Below, one piece after another: positions 55,373-62,414 of a DNA stretch of 64,000 bases. Every line of letters begins with the position of its first letter. Position 1 is the stretch's first letter. Below the pieces are notes generated by a model that worked only from the letters and a program-made list of their open reading frames with translations, was not told where the DNA came from and did no database searches. Source of the stretch: Thermoanaerobacter pseudethanolicus ATCC 33223 (GTDB lineage Bacteria > Bacillota > Thermoanaerobacteria > Thermoanaerobacterales > Thermoanaerobacteraceae); NCBI RefSeq assembly GCF_000019085.1, contig NC_010321.1, positions 628,501-692,500 of the forward strand. Reading direction: 5' to 3'. A program made the translations under genes and the position numbers.

Positions 55373-56347
55373 ATGCCAACTATAAAAGACGTAGCGAAAA
55401 AAGCAGGAGTTACAGTTACGACTGTATCGAGGGTTTTAAATAACAGAGGCTATATAAGCGAGGTAACGAGAAAAAAAGTTTATGAGGCGATGAAAGAGTT
55501 AAATTACCAGCCTAACGAGTTAGCAAGGTCCTTATACAGAAAAAAATCCTATTTAATAGGTTTATTAATTCCCAATGTAGCGCACCCTTTTTTTGCAGAA
55601 TTGACCGGTTATATAGAATATTATGCTTATCAAGAAGGTTATAAAATTTTGTTGTGCAATTCTGGGCAAGATAGTAGCAAGGAAAAAGAGTATATAGATA
55701 TGCTGAAAAGGCATCAAGTTGATGGTATAATTATTGGCAGTCATACCTTAGAAGCAGAGCAATATTTAAATGTGAAACTTCCTATTGTGGCAATTGATAG
55801 ATATTATTCCAATATACCTTATGTAGCTTCAGACAATTATAAAGGTGGAATTTTGGCTACAAAACTTTTAATACAAAAGGGATGTAAAAAAATTGCTCAC
55901 ATAAGCGGCCCATTGATTTTGAATACACCGGCAAATAATCGTTATAAAGCGTTCAAAGAGGTAGCAACACAAGAGAATGTTGAGTATTTTGTTGTAGAAA
56001 CAAAGTTAAACAGGTTTGAGATAGAAGAATATAAAAAAATAGTAAGAGGCCTTTTTAAAGAACATCCAGACATTGACGGTATATTTGCCAGTGGCGATTT
56101 AATCGCTGCTTCTGTAATAAGTGTGGCTAAAGAGTTAAATAAAAAAATACCTCAAGATTTGAAAATTGTAGGTTATGATGATATAAATGTCGCTAATTTG
56201 GTAGTTCCATCTTTAACAACCGTAAGACAACCAATTAAAGAAATAGCAAGAAAAGCTATTGAACTGATATTACGCCAAATAGATGGTGAAAAGGTGGAAA
56301 AAGAAAATATTTTGCCTATAACTCTGATAGAGAGGGAGACTACGTAA
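55373..56347 (+). CDS. LacI family transcriptional regulator of the sucrose/fructan operon
   Basis: About 324 residues. The headpiece TIKDVAKKAGVTVTTVSRVLNNRGYISEVT is at 2-31, followed by the hinge LARSLYRKKS and a periplasmic-binding-protein-like sensor domain with LIGLLIPNVAHPFFAEL and IFASGDLIAASVI. GAAGGTGATAGAC leads to the ATG at 55373; a GTG nine bases earlier overlaps that site. As last gene of the fructan operon it is the obvious candidate to bind the CG-centred operators at 46292-46357, with fructose or a fructose phosphate as inducer. The pairing is inferred from position and operator type. Confidence 0.92.
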   Translation: MPTIKDVAKKAGVTVTTVSRVLNNRGYISEVTRKKVYEAMKELNYQPNELARSLYRKKSYLIGLLIPNVAHPFFAELTGYIEYYAYQEGYKILLCNSGQDSSKEKEYIDMLKRHQVDGIIIGSHTLEAEQYLNVKLPIVAIDRYYSNIPYVASDNYKGGILATKLLIQKGCKKIAHISGPLILNTPANNRYKAFKEVATQENVEYFVVETKLNRFEIEEYKKIVRGLFKEHPDIDGIFASGDLIAASVISVAKELNKKIPQDLKIVGYDDINVANLVVPSLTTVRQPIKEIARKAIELILRQIDGEKVEKENILPITLIERETT

Positions 56348-56490
56348 TTTTGACCTCTCTTGACTTTTTTATTCAATTAAATGTATAATTTTATGTGCTG
56401 GCCTAAATATTGGCTTAAATGGAATATACCCCTGTATGGTATTTTGAAGGTGTAAAAAGCTTGTAGAAATACTATTATGGGGGTGAGAAG

Positions 56491-57567
56491 ATGGAAAGTC
56501 TACAAGATATAGCGCACCAAATCTACCAAAAAACAGGGGTTATGACTTCCTCTAAGGATGTGGAAAAAATATTGTCAGCTGCTGCAGCAACTCCGCATTT
56601 TTGGGAGATTATATCCTTATCTCAAAAACCTTTTTCAGTTGTAGCAGAAATAATTGAGTTACTACGTCAAAGAAATTTGTTGAAAGTTGAGAAAAATGGA
56701 GATATAAAATTTAATTCTAAAGGTTTAGAATATCTTGGGAGTCTTAAAATAGCTCCAAAAAGAACATATACTTGTCACGCGTGTGAAGGACGAGGGATAA
56801 ACTTTTCTAAATTAGAAGACTTGATCAAAAAATTTGACCAAGTGACAGTAAATCGCCCAAAAGCTATTAGCGATTATGACCAAGGTTTTGTTACGACACA
56901 AACAGTGGTGGGCAGAATAGCTCTCCTGGCTGAAAGAGGAGATTTAGAGGGGAAAAAGCTTTTAGTTTTAGGTGATGATGACCTTGTAAGTATAGCAGCA
57001 GGACTTTCAGGTATGCCAACGGAAATTGTTGTGATGGAAATAGACGATAGACTAGTGGAATACATCAATGAGGTGGCAAATAAATATAATCTGCCTATAA
57101 AAGCCATGAAATACGATTTTAGAGACAAACTACCAGAGGAATATGTAGGGTATTTTGATACTTTTATTACTGACCCGCCAGAGACTATAGAAGCTTTGGA
57201 AATTTGCATAGGAAGAGGGATTTCTGCTCTTTCCAAAGAAGGGTGTGCGGGGTATTTTGGACTGACGTTAATAGAGGCCTCATTGGAAAAGTGGAATGTT
57301 TTCCAGCAAATTTTAGCAAGTAAATTTAAAGTGGTAGTGACAGATATTATCCATAACTTTAATCATTATGTAAATTGGGACTATCTTTTAAATACAGTAG
57401 GTAAACAATATGAATTTGTGCAAGTAGAGCCAAAACTTAATTGGTACCGGTCTTCTATGTATCGTATAGAGACCTTAAAAGATTCAAAAGGAATTGAAAA
57501 TGAATATAAACCTTGTGAATTATACGTAGACGAAGAAGCTTTAATATACAGAGGAGACAAAGCATAG
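56491..57567 (+). CDS. bpsA: Branched-chain polyamine synthase, N4-bis(aminopropyl)spermidine synthase
   Basis: 358 residues of the family once called DUF43. An N-terminal winged-helix-like domain (1-85) precedes THACEG-type Cys pair YTCHACEGRG (C95, C98), then a Rossmann-fold aminopropyltransferase with LLVLGDDDLVSIAAGLSG (GDDD at 161-164) and TFITDPPETIEAL (DPPET at 228-232), the motifs that hold the polyamine in archaeal BpsA. It adds aminopropyl groups from decarboxylated S-adenosylmethionine to spermidine, giving quaternary polyamines that protect nucleic acids at high temperature. It stands alone between lacI and a terminator, which supports a thermophilic host. Confidence 0.92.
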   Translation: MESLQDIAHQIYQKTGVMTSSKDVEKILSAAAATPHFWEIISLSQKPFSVVAEIIELLRQRNLLKVEKNGDIKFNSKGLEYLGSLKIAPKRTYTCHACEGRGINFSKLEDLIKKFDQVTVNRPKAISDYDQGFVTTQTVVGRIALLAERGDLEGKKLLVLGDDDLVSIAAGLSGMPTEIVVMEIDDRLVEYINEVANKYNLPIKAMKYDFRDKLPEEYVGYFDTFITDPPETIEALEICIGRGISALSKEGCAGYFGLTLIEASLEKWNVFQQILASKFKVVVTDIIHNFNHYVNWDYLLNTVGKQYEFVQVEPKLNWYRSSMYRIETLKDSKGIENEYKPCELYVDEEALIYRGDKA

Positions 57568-57600
57568 GCTTCCATACTAATGTGGAGGCCTATATTTATT
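57566..57600 (+). terminator. Rho-independent terminator after bpsA
   Basis: ATAGGCTTCCA pairs with TGGAGGCCTAT (one T-G pair) around TACTAATG. A short T-rich tail follows. Confidence 0.85.
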
Positions 57601-57681
57601 ATTCAGTACAAGCACAAGACAAACTATAAAATCATATATAAAAATGAGTATATAAAATTTTATATGAAAAGAGTGATCGCT

Positions 57682-57813
57682 ATGAAAGAAGAAAAAGAAG
57701 GATTAAATGCTTATTTGCTTGTAATTGTACTTTCGTTGATTCTCTATTTCGGTTTGGGTTATGCAAAACCTGAAGAGCCAGCGATAATAATTTTTCCACT
57801 GCCAATAAGATGA
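57682..57813 (+). CDS. Small single-span membrane protein, unknown
   Basis: About 43 residues: an acidic start (MKEEKEG), one hydrophobic span (LNAYLLVIVLSLILYFGLGYA) and a short tail PEEPAIIIFPLPIR. I do not recognise the family. A longer frame from 57580 overlaps the bpsA terminator and is not credible; an ATG at 57664 is another possible start. It ends 27 bases before the next small gene, so the two may be co-expressed. A sporulation role is possible, since such tiny membrane proteins often are, but nothing here proves it. Confidence 0.5.
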   Translation: MKEEKEGLNAYLLVIVLSLILYFGLGYAKPEEPAIIIFPLPIR

Positions 57814-57840
57814 CATAAAAGTTATAGGGGGAGAAAATAC

Positions 57841-58266
57841 ATGTTTTCATCGGATAATTTAGAATCCCAATTGAAAGATTTGCTATTAAAGCTAGGATTA
57901 AGGGAAAATAGCGAAGAGAATGGTCAAAAAGAAAATAAGGAGGAGGATAAAGATGAAGAAGGTGGAGAACATCCTGATGTAGATGGAGGGAATGGTGATA
58001 AAGGGAATGGGGAAAATGGTGAAAAAGATAATACAGGTGGAAAAGGAGGAGATGAAAAAAAGAAGGGAGTCTTAACCCCTTCACAGATAATGGTTATTTT
58101 AGGTATACTTAGTGGAGCTTTGGAACCTATCTCAATAATTGTGGATAGAAATCAAAATGTGCAAATTGTTTTATCAGGTACATTGATAGAAAAAATAGAA
58201 TCAAAAGAGGATACGCAACCCAAAGAAGGGGATTTTTTAGACAACGTAATAAAAGCTTTGCTTTAA
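57841..58266 (+). CDS. Hypothetical protein with acidic low-complexity linker
   Basis: 141 residues. A short helical start (LESQLKDLLLKLGL) is followed by a Glu/Gly/Asn/Lys-rich linker at about 23-78, then a compact conserved-looking domain VLTPSQIMVILGILSGALEPISIIVDRN and IVLSGTLIEKIESK. GGGGGAG is placed well for the ATG. No known domain was recognised. The linker and gene pair recall spore-surface or cortex-associated proteins of clostridia, but that is a guess. It is convergent with the methyltransferase gene, 17 bases away. Confidence 0.65.
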   Translation: MFSSDNLESQLKDLLLKLGLRENSEENGQKENKEEDKDEEGGEHPDVDGGNGDKGNGENGEKDNTGGKGGDEKKKGVLTPSQIMVILGILSGALEPISIIVDRNQNVQIVLSGTLIEKIESKEDTQPKEGDFLDNVIKALL

Positions 58267-58283
58267 AAAGTGTAGTTCAAATA

Positions 58284-58913
58284 TCATTTTTTAGCGCTTA
58301 TTACTATGAAGGAGCCTTTGCCAAAGCCATATCTTACAGGTTCTTTTTCTTTTATTTCATCAAGTTTTTTAAAAATGGTTTGTGAGAAATTGAAATTTTT
58401 AAATCCTGCTTCGTAAAGCAATTCAACTATTTCACTTGTAGAATAAAACGTTGCTTCTTTGTAAAATAGACTTTTTTCTTTATTTGCTTGATATATTTTG
58501 CCAATTGTGCTCTCTCTATCTACAAAACCTATTAAAATTGTACCGTTATTTTTAAGCACTCTAAAACATTCTTTGAAAGATTTTAGCACATCGTCTACAA
58601 AACATACAGTCGTCACCATTAAAACAAGGTCAAAAGAGTTGTCTTCAAACGGAAGATTTTCTGCTACTCCATCTACCACATTAAGACCCCGTTCTAAAGC
58701 TATTTTTCTCATTTCTGAAGAAGGTTCAACTCCATTTTTTATATTGAGAGGTACCGCGAATCTTCCTGTGCCAATTCCTATTTCTAATCCCTTTACAAAT
58801 TTCGGCATGAGTAGTTTCACTGCGTCTAATTCCGATTGATAGGCGTATTCATTTTTTTCAAACCATTCTTCATATCTGTCAAAATGTTTTTCAAAAGCAG
58901 ATATTTTAGGCAT
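58284..58913 (-). CDS. Class I SAM-dependent methyltransferase
   Basis: 209 residues, Methyltransf_11 type. Motif I GLEIGIGTGRFAVPL is near 38-52, the acidic residue in GVEPSSEM near 56-63, LPFEDNSFDLVLMVTTVCFV near 85-104 and FRVLKNNGTILIGFVD near 118. The substrate cannot be predicted. GAAGGGGG is upstream of the ATG on this strand. It is a single-gene unit. Confidence 0.9.
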   Translation of the reverse strand: MPKISAFEKHFDRYEEWFEKNEYAYQSELDAVKLLMPKFVKGLEIGIGTGRFAVPLNIKNGVEPSSEMRKIALERGLNVVDGVAENLPFEDNSFDLVLMVTTVCFVDDVLKSFKECFRVLKNNGTILIGFVDRESTIGKIYQANKEKSLFYKEATFYSTSEIVELLYEAGFKNFNFSQTIFKKLDEIKEKEPVRYGFGKGSFIVISAKK

Positions 58914-59241
58914 ATTTTAAGCCCCCTTCTTTTTATTATTTTCTTCCTGGATATGCTTTTTTAAATCAATCTTATTTATCAGTTCATCCTCTGGTAAATT
59001 TATTATAGATTATCTCAGTTTTTTTCGAAATAGTCTAAATTTTTATAGTAAACCTTCCATTGATTTCATTATATCATATAACAGAAATATAATGAAAATA
59101 CGTGAAGAATTAAATCAGGTTTTAAAAATTCAACAATAAAAAGCTTTTTTTGGGTAAAATATTATTGACATAAGTCCATAACAGTGATATTATATAACTA
59201 GGTAATGGTCATATGACCAAAATAAAAGAGGAGGGATTGAT
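58914..59241. other. Divergent gap between the methyltransferase and DUF5320 genes
   Basis: Besides the promoter and palindrome at 59165-59219, an 11-bp perfect inverted repeat TTTCATTATAT (59064-59074 with 59087-59097) is present and could be an operator. No gene seen. Confidence 0.6.
59165..59219 (+). promoter_or_regulatory. Promoter and CATATG-centred palindrome of the DUF5320 gene
   Basis: TTGACA (59165) and TATTAT (59188) are 17 bases apart. TGGTCATATGACCA (59206-59219) is a perfect 14-bp palindrome just downstream of the predicted start point. Related sites flank the promoter at 59721. Confidence 0.75.
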
Positions 59242-59601
59242 ATGCCAAGAGGAGATGGAACAGGTCCAATGGGATTAGGCCCAAGAACAGGAAGAGGCTT
59301 AGGATATTGTTCAGGATATAATGTACCTGGTTATTTAAATCCCGGAGGAGCATACTGGGGATTTGGCAGAGGCTTCGGTTGGTTCGGCAGAGGAAGAGGA
59401 TTTAGACATATGTACTATTTAACAGGACTTCCTGGTTGGGCAAGAGGATGGTATGGTTATGGGTATCCTCAATATCCTGGCTACAATATAAATGAAAAAG
59501 ATGTTTTAAGTGCTGAAGCAAAATATTTGGAAGACCAATTAAAATATATAAAAGAAAGATTGGACCAATTAGAGAAAAAAGACGATAAAAAAGAGGAATA
59601 A
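59242..59601 (+). CDS. DUF5320 family protein
   Basis: 119 residues. The N-terminus MPRGDGTGPMGLGPRTGRGLGYCSG is the family signature. A Gly/Trp/Tyr/Arg-rich middle follows, and the C-terminal 35 residues form a charged coiled coil (AEAKYLEDQLKYIKERLDQLEKK). GAGGAGGG precedes the ATG. These proteins are regularly found beside NifX-like and ferredoxin-ATPase genes, as here, and are supposed to take part in metal-cluster handling. Their biochemical role is unknown. Confidence 0.88.
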   Translation: MPRGDGTGPMGLGPRTGRGLGYCSGYNVPGYLNPGGAYWGFGRGFGWFGRGRGFRHMYYLTGLPGWARGWYGYGYPQYPGYNINEKDVLSAEAKYLEDQLKYIKERLDQLEKKDDKKEE

Positions 59602-59720
59602 TTAGTTTTAAAAGTCGCAGTCACGCAAGTGGCTGCTTATTTTTATGCTTTAATTTGATATAATTTGGCTAAAGTGTTATAGTAAAACAGATTAAGTGCG
59701 CTTTTTGTTTAATAAATTTA

Positions 59721-59775
59721 TTGACATATGACAAAAATAATAATATATTAATAAATGTAAGTAACATATGTCAAT
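59721..59775 (+). promoter_or_regulatory. Promoter with paired operators of the NifX/ferredoxin-ATPase operon
   Basis: TTGACA (59721) and TATATT (59744) are 17 bases apart. TTGACATATG (59721-59730) covers the -35 box, and its inverted copy CATATGTCAA (59765-59774) lies near the start point. A dimeric CRP/FNR-like regulator is a possible binder. Confidence 0.7.
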
Positions 59776-59795
59776 AATGAAATGGAGGATGCAAT

Positions 59796-60158
59796 ATGAA
59801 AATAGCTATTTCCTCAGAAGGAAAAACTCTTGAAGCTAAGGTGGATTCAAGATTTGGACGAGCTCAATATTTTATTATAGTTGATAGTGAGACGATGGAT
59901 TATAAAGTTATTGACAACGCTGCAGTAGCCCAAAGCAGTGGTGCGGGCACTAAAGCGGCACAGACTCTTATAGATGAAGGGGTGCAAATTCTCATCTCAA
60001 GCAATGTAGGACCAAATGCTATGGAAGTATTTAAAGCAGCAGAAATTCCAGTTTATAAAGCAATAGAAGGAGATGTAAAAACAAACATAGAGCTTTTTAA
60101 AAATGGAAGCCTTGAAAAGATAACAGAAGCGACAAATCAAGGACATCACCATCATTAA
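59796..60158 (+). CDS. NifX/NafY-like protein (dinitrogenase iron-molybdenum cofactor family)
   Basis: 120 residues of the dinitrogenase cofactor-binding fold. MKIAISSEGKTLEAKVDSRFGRAQYFIIVD is the typical start, with SSNVGPNAMEVFKAAEIPVYKA in the second half and a metal-binding tail HHHH at the very end. Proteins of this family carry Fe-S or Fe-Mo clusters between partners; outside nitrogen fixation their role is unclear. No nif genes were seen. GGAGG precedes the ATG, and two ferredoxin-ATPase genes follow, the first after 14 bases. Confidence 0.9.
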   Translation: MKIAISSEGKTLEAKVDSRFGRAQYFIIVDSETMDYKVIDNAAVAQSSGAGTKAAQTLIDEGVQILISSNVGPNAMEVFKAAEIPVYKAIEGDVKTNIELFKNGSLEKITEATNQGHHHH

Positions 60159-60172
60159 AAGGAGCATTGAAG

Positions 60173-61021
60173 ATGAGAAGAGTCAAGATTTCTGTATTGA
60201 GTGGTAAAGGTGGGACAGGAAAAACAACTGTTTCTGTTAACCTTGCCAAAACTTTTAATAATAGCCTGTATGTTGATTGCGATGTAGAAGAGCCTAACGG
60301 CTATTTATTTTTAAATCCTCAAATAGAAGATGAAAAAACGGTTGAAGTCATAATACCTGAAATAAACTCCGACAAATGCACATTATGTGGTGAGTGTGTA
60401 AAAGCGTGTAGATTTGGAGCTTTGACAAAATTAATCAAAAAAATTCTCGTCTTTGACCACTTATGTCATTCCTGCGGAGCTTGTTTTGAGATGTGTCCTT
60501 ATGATGCCATAGTAGAAAAATACAAACCTATTGGAACGATAAGGAAGGGCAAAGCCCAAAGCGTAGATTTTATAGACGGAAAATTAAATTATGGAGAAGC
60601 GACTGGAGTGCCTATTTTAAAAGAGATTAATAAATTGATTGAGAATGTAGATAAACCTGTAATAGTGGATAGCCCGCCAGGGACTTCCTGCCCAGTTATA
60701 CATTCTATTGAAGGAAGTGATTTGTGCATTCTGGTTACAGAACCTACCCCTTATGGTTTGCACGACTTTGATTTAGCTGTACAGCTTGTAAAACAGATGG
60801 GCATTCCTATGGCCGCTGTCATTAATAAAGCTGGGGAAGGAGACAATATTATCGAGGAATACTGCGAAAAAGAAGGCATAAAAGTTTTAGCGAAGATTCC
60901 TTTTAAAAAAGAGTTTGCAGAGGCCTATTCAAAAGGTAAATTGTTGATTGAGGTTAATGAAGAGGTAAAAGGAATATTTGAGAAGTTGACGACTGATGCA
61001 TTGGGGTTGATAAAAAAATGA
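60173..61021 (+). CDS. MinD-superfamily ATPase with inserted ferredoxin domain (first copy)
   Basis: About 282 residues. The P-loop SVLSGKGGTGKTTVSVNLAK is at the N-terminus (deviant Walker A of the MinD/Mrp group). Two [4Fe-4S] motifs, CTLCGECVKACRFGAL (near 62) and CHSCGACFEMCPYDAI (near 93), are inserted, then VDSPPGTSCPVIHS. Such proteins are thought to move or assemble Fe-S clusters with ATP. AAGGAG is eight bases from the ATG at 60173, so the TTG at 60167 is not used. It overlaps the second copy by four bases (ATGA). Confidence 0.92.
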   Translation: MRRVKISVLSGKGGTGKTTVSVNLAKTFNNSLYVDCDVEEPNGYLFLNPQIEDEKTVEVIIPEINSDKCTLCGECVKACRFGALTKLIKKILVFDHLCHSCGACFEMCPYDAIVEKYKPIGTIRKGKAQSVDFIDGKLNYGEATGVPILKEINKLIENVDKPVIVDSPPGTSCPVIHSIEGSDLCILVTEPTPYGLHDFDLAVQLVKQMGIPMAAVINKAGEGDNIIEEYCEKEGIKVLAKIPFKKEFAEAYSKGKLLIEVNEEVKGIFEKLTTDALGLIKK

Positions 61022-61893
61022 AGCAGTTAGCAATTTTAAGCGGGAAAGGTGGTACAGGGAAGACCACAGTTGCCACTACTTTGAGCACCATTGTCAAAAA
61101 TAAGATTATGGCGGATTGTGACGTAGAAGCTCCTAACCTAAATATAGTTTTGCAAGGAGAAATAATAGAAAAACGAGACTTTTACGGCAAAGAGACAGCA
61201 GTAATTGACAAAGACAAATGTATTGAATGTGGACTTTGCGAAGAACTTTGTAGGTTTGACGCTATTTCAAATTTTGAGGTAAATCCTTATTATTGTGAAG
61301 GTTGTGGCCTTTGCATGTATAAATGCCCTGTTGAAGCGATTAAATTGATAGAGGAAAAAACAGGCCATGTAGTATATGCCAAGACAAAGTCGGGAGAAAA
61401 AGTAGTATATGCTGAGCTTTTTCCTGGAGCAGATGGTTCAGGGAAATTGGTGACAGAGGTGAGAAAGAAGGCGAAGGAAGTAAGTGACGACAACGATGAG
61501 TATTTGATAATTGATGGCACTCCAGGAATAGGATGTCCTGTCCTTGCTGCTGCTACGGGTGTTGATTTGGTATTAATTGTTACAGAACCTACACTTTCTG
61601 GTTTTGCTGACATGAAGAGAGTATTGTCAGCGATAGAAAGTTTTAAAGTTCCTTCCGTAGTGTGTGTCAATAAATGGGATTTAAATAAAGAAGTATCACA
61701 ACAAATAGAAAAATATTGTGAGGAAAACAACATTGTGGTTGTTGGGAAAATAGATTTTGATGAAACAGTTGTAAAAGCTTTAAAAAATTTACAAAGCTTA
61801 AGTGATTATCCTGACAGTACTGCTTACCAGCAAATTTATAAAATGTGGCTTAGGATTAAAGAAATTTTAGATGAAGGAGTGGAAAGTAAATGA
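61018..61893 (+). CDS. MinD-superfamily ATPase with inserted ferredoxin domain (second copy)
   Basis: 291 residues, same architecture as the preceding gene: AILSGKGGTGKTTVATTL, CIECGLCEELCRFDAI and CEGCGLCMYKCPVEAI, and IDGTPGIGCPVLAAATG. The pair may form a heterodimer, since MinD-type ATPases dimerise. Start and stop overlap the neighbours by four bases on both sides (ATGA), so the three genes are tightly coupled in translation. Role in Fe-S cluster handling is inferred from domains. Confidence 0.92.
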   Translation: MKQLAILSGKGGTGKTTVATTLSTIVKNKIMADCDVEAPNLNIVLQGEIIEKRDFYGKETAVIDKDKCIECGLCEELCRFDAISNFEVNPYYCEGCGLCMYKCPVEAIKLIEEKTGHVVYAKTKSGEKVVYAELFPGADGSGKLVTEVRKKAKEVSDDNDEYLIIDGTPGIGCPVLAAATGVDLVLIVTEPTLSGFADMKRVLSAIESFKVPSVVCVNKWDLNKEVSQQIEKYCEENNIVVVGKIDFDETVVKALKNLQSLSDYPDSTAYQQIYKMWLRIKEILDEGVESK

Positions 61894-62234
61894 AAATTGC
61901 AGTTGCTTCAGAAGGCGAAGAAGTTTCAATGCATTTTGGGCACTGTGAAGGTTTTTGGATTTTTGATGTAGAGAATGAGGAGATAAAAAACTCTACTTTT
62001 TTACCGAATCCCGGTCATAGGCCAGGATTTCTCCCAGAGTTTTTAAAAGACAAAGGAGTAGATTGTATAATTTCTGGAGGTATGGGGACCAGTGCTATTG
62101 AGCTTTTTAATAGTTATGGAATAGATGTAATAACTGGCGCTGAAGGAAATGTTACAGAAGTGGCAGAGAAGTACATCAATGGTACTTTGATATCTTCTAA
62201 CAGTCCTTGTGAAAAACACGAACATCACCATTAA
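61890..62234 (+). CDS. NifX/NafY-like protein (second copy)
   Basis: 114 residues of the dinitrogenase cofactor family: MKIAVASEGEEVSMHFGHCEGFWIFDV, then SGGMGTSAIELFNSYGIDVITG, and the tail CEKHEHHH that could bind metal. It is last of the coupled set and overlaps the ATPase gene by four bases. The unit thus has NifX-ATPase-ATPase-NifX order, with each small carrier flanking the two ATPases. Confidence 0.9.
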   Translation: MKIAVASEGEEVSMHFGHCEGFWIFDVENEEIKNSTFLPNPGHRPGFLPEFLKDKGVDCIISGGMGTSAIELFNSYGIDVITGAEGNVTEVAEKYINGTLISSNSPCEKHEHHH

Positions 62235-62414
62235 AGAAGGGAGGTTGCAACAGTTAAGAATAACAGTACAAAATGGTATAATTTTAATTGACGGATTGCA
62301 AATGTTATTAAATATACAAAAAGTTAAAAAGATTACAACATTGACAGAAATACATCATAGCAATAAATCACCTCACTTGTAAAAAGAATTTACATAAAAG
62401 AGGTGGTAAAAAAC

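Noticed and set aside
57580-57681. N-terminal extension of the small membrane protein
   Set aside because: It starts inside the bpsA terminator, and the residues look like translated AT-rich spacer.
59796-62234. Nitrogen fixation cluster
   Set aside because: NifX-like carriers are present, but no nifH, nifD, nifK, nifE, nifN or nifB was seen.
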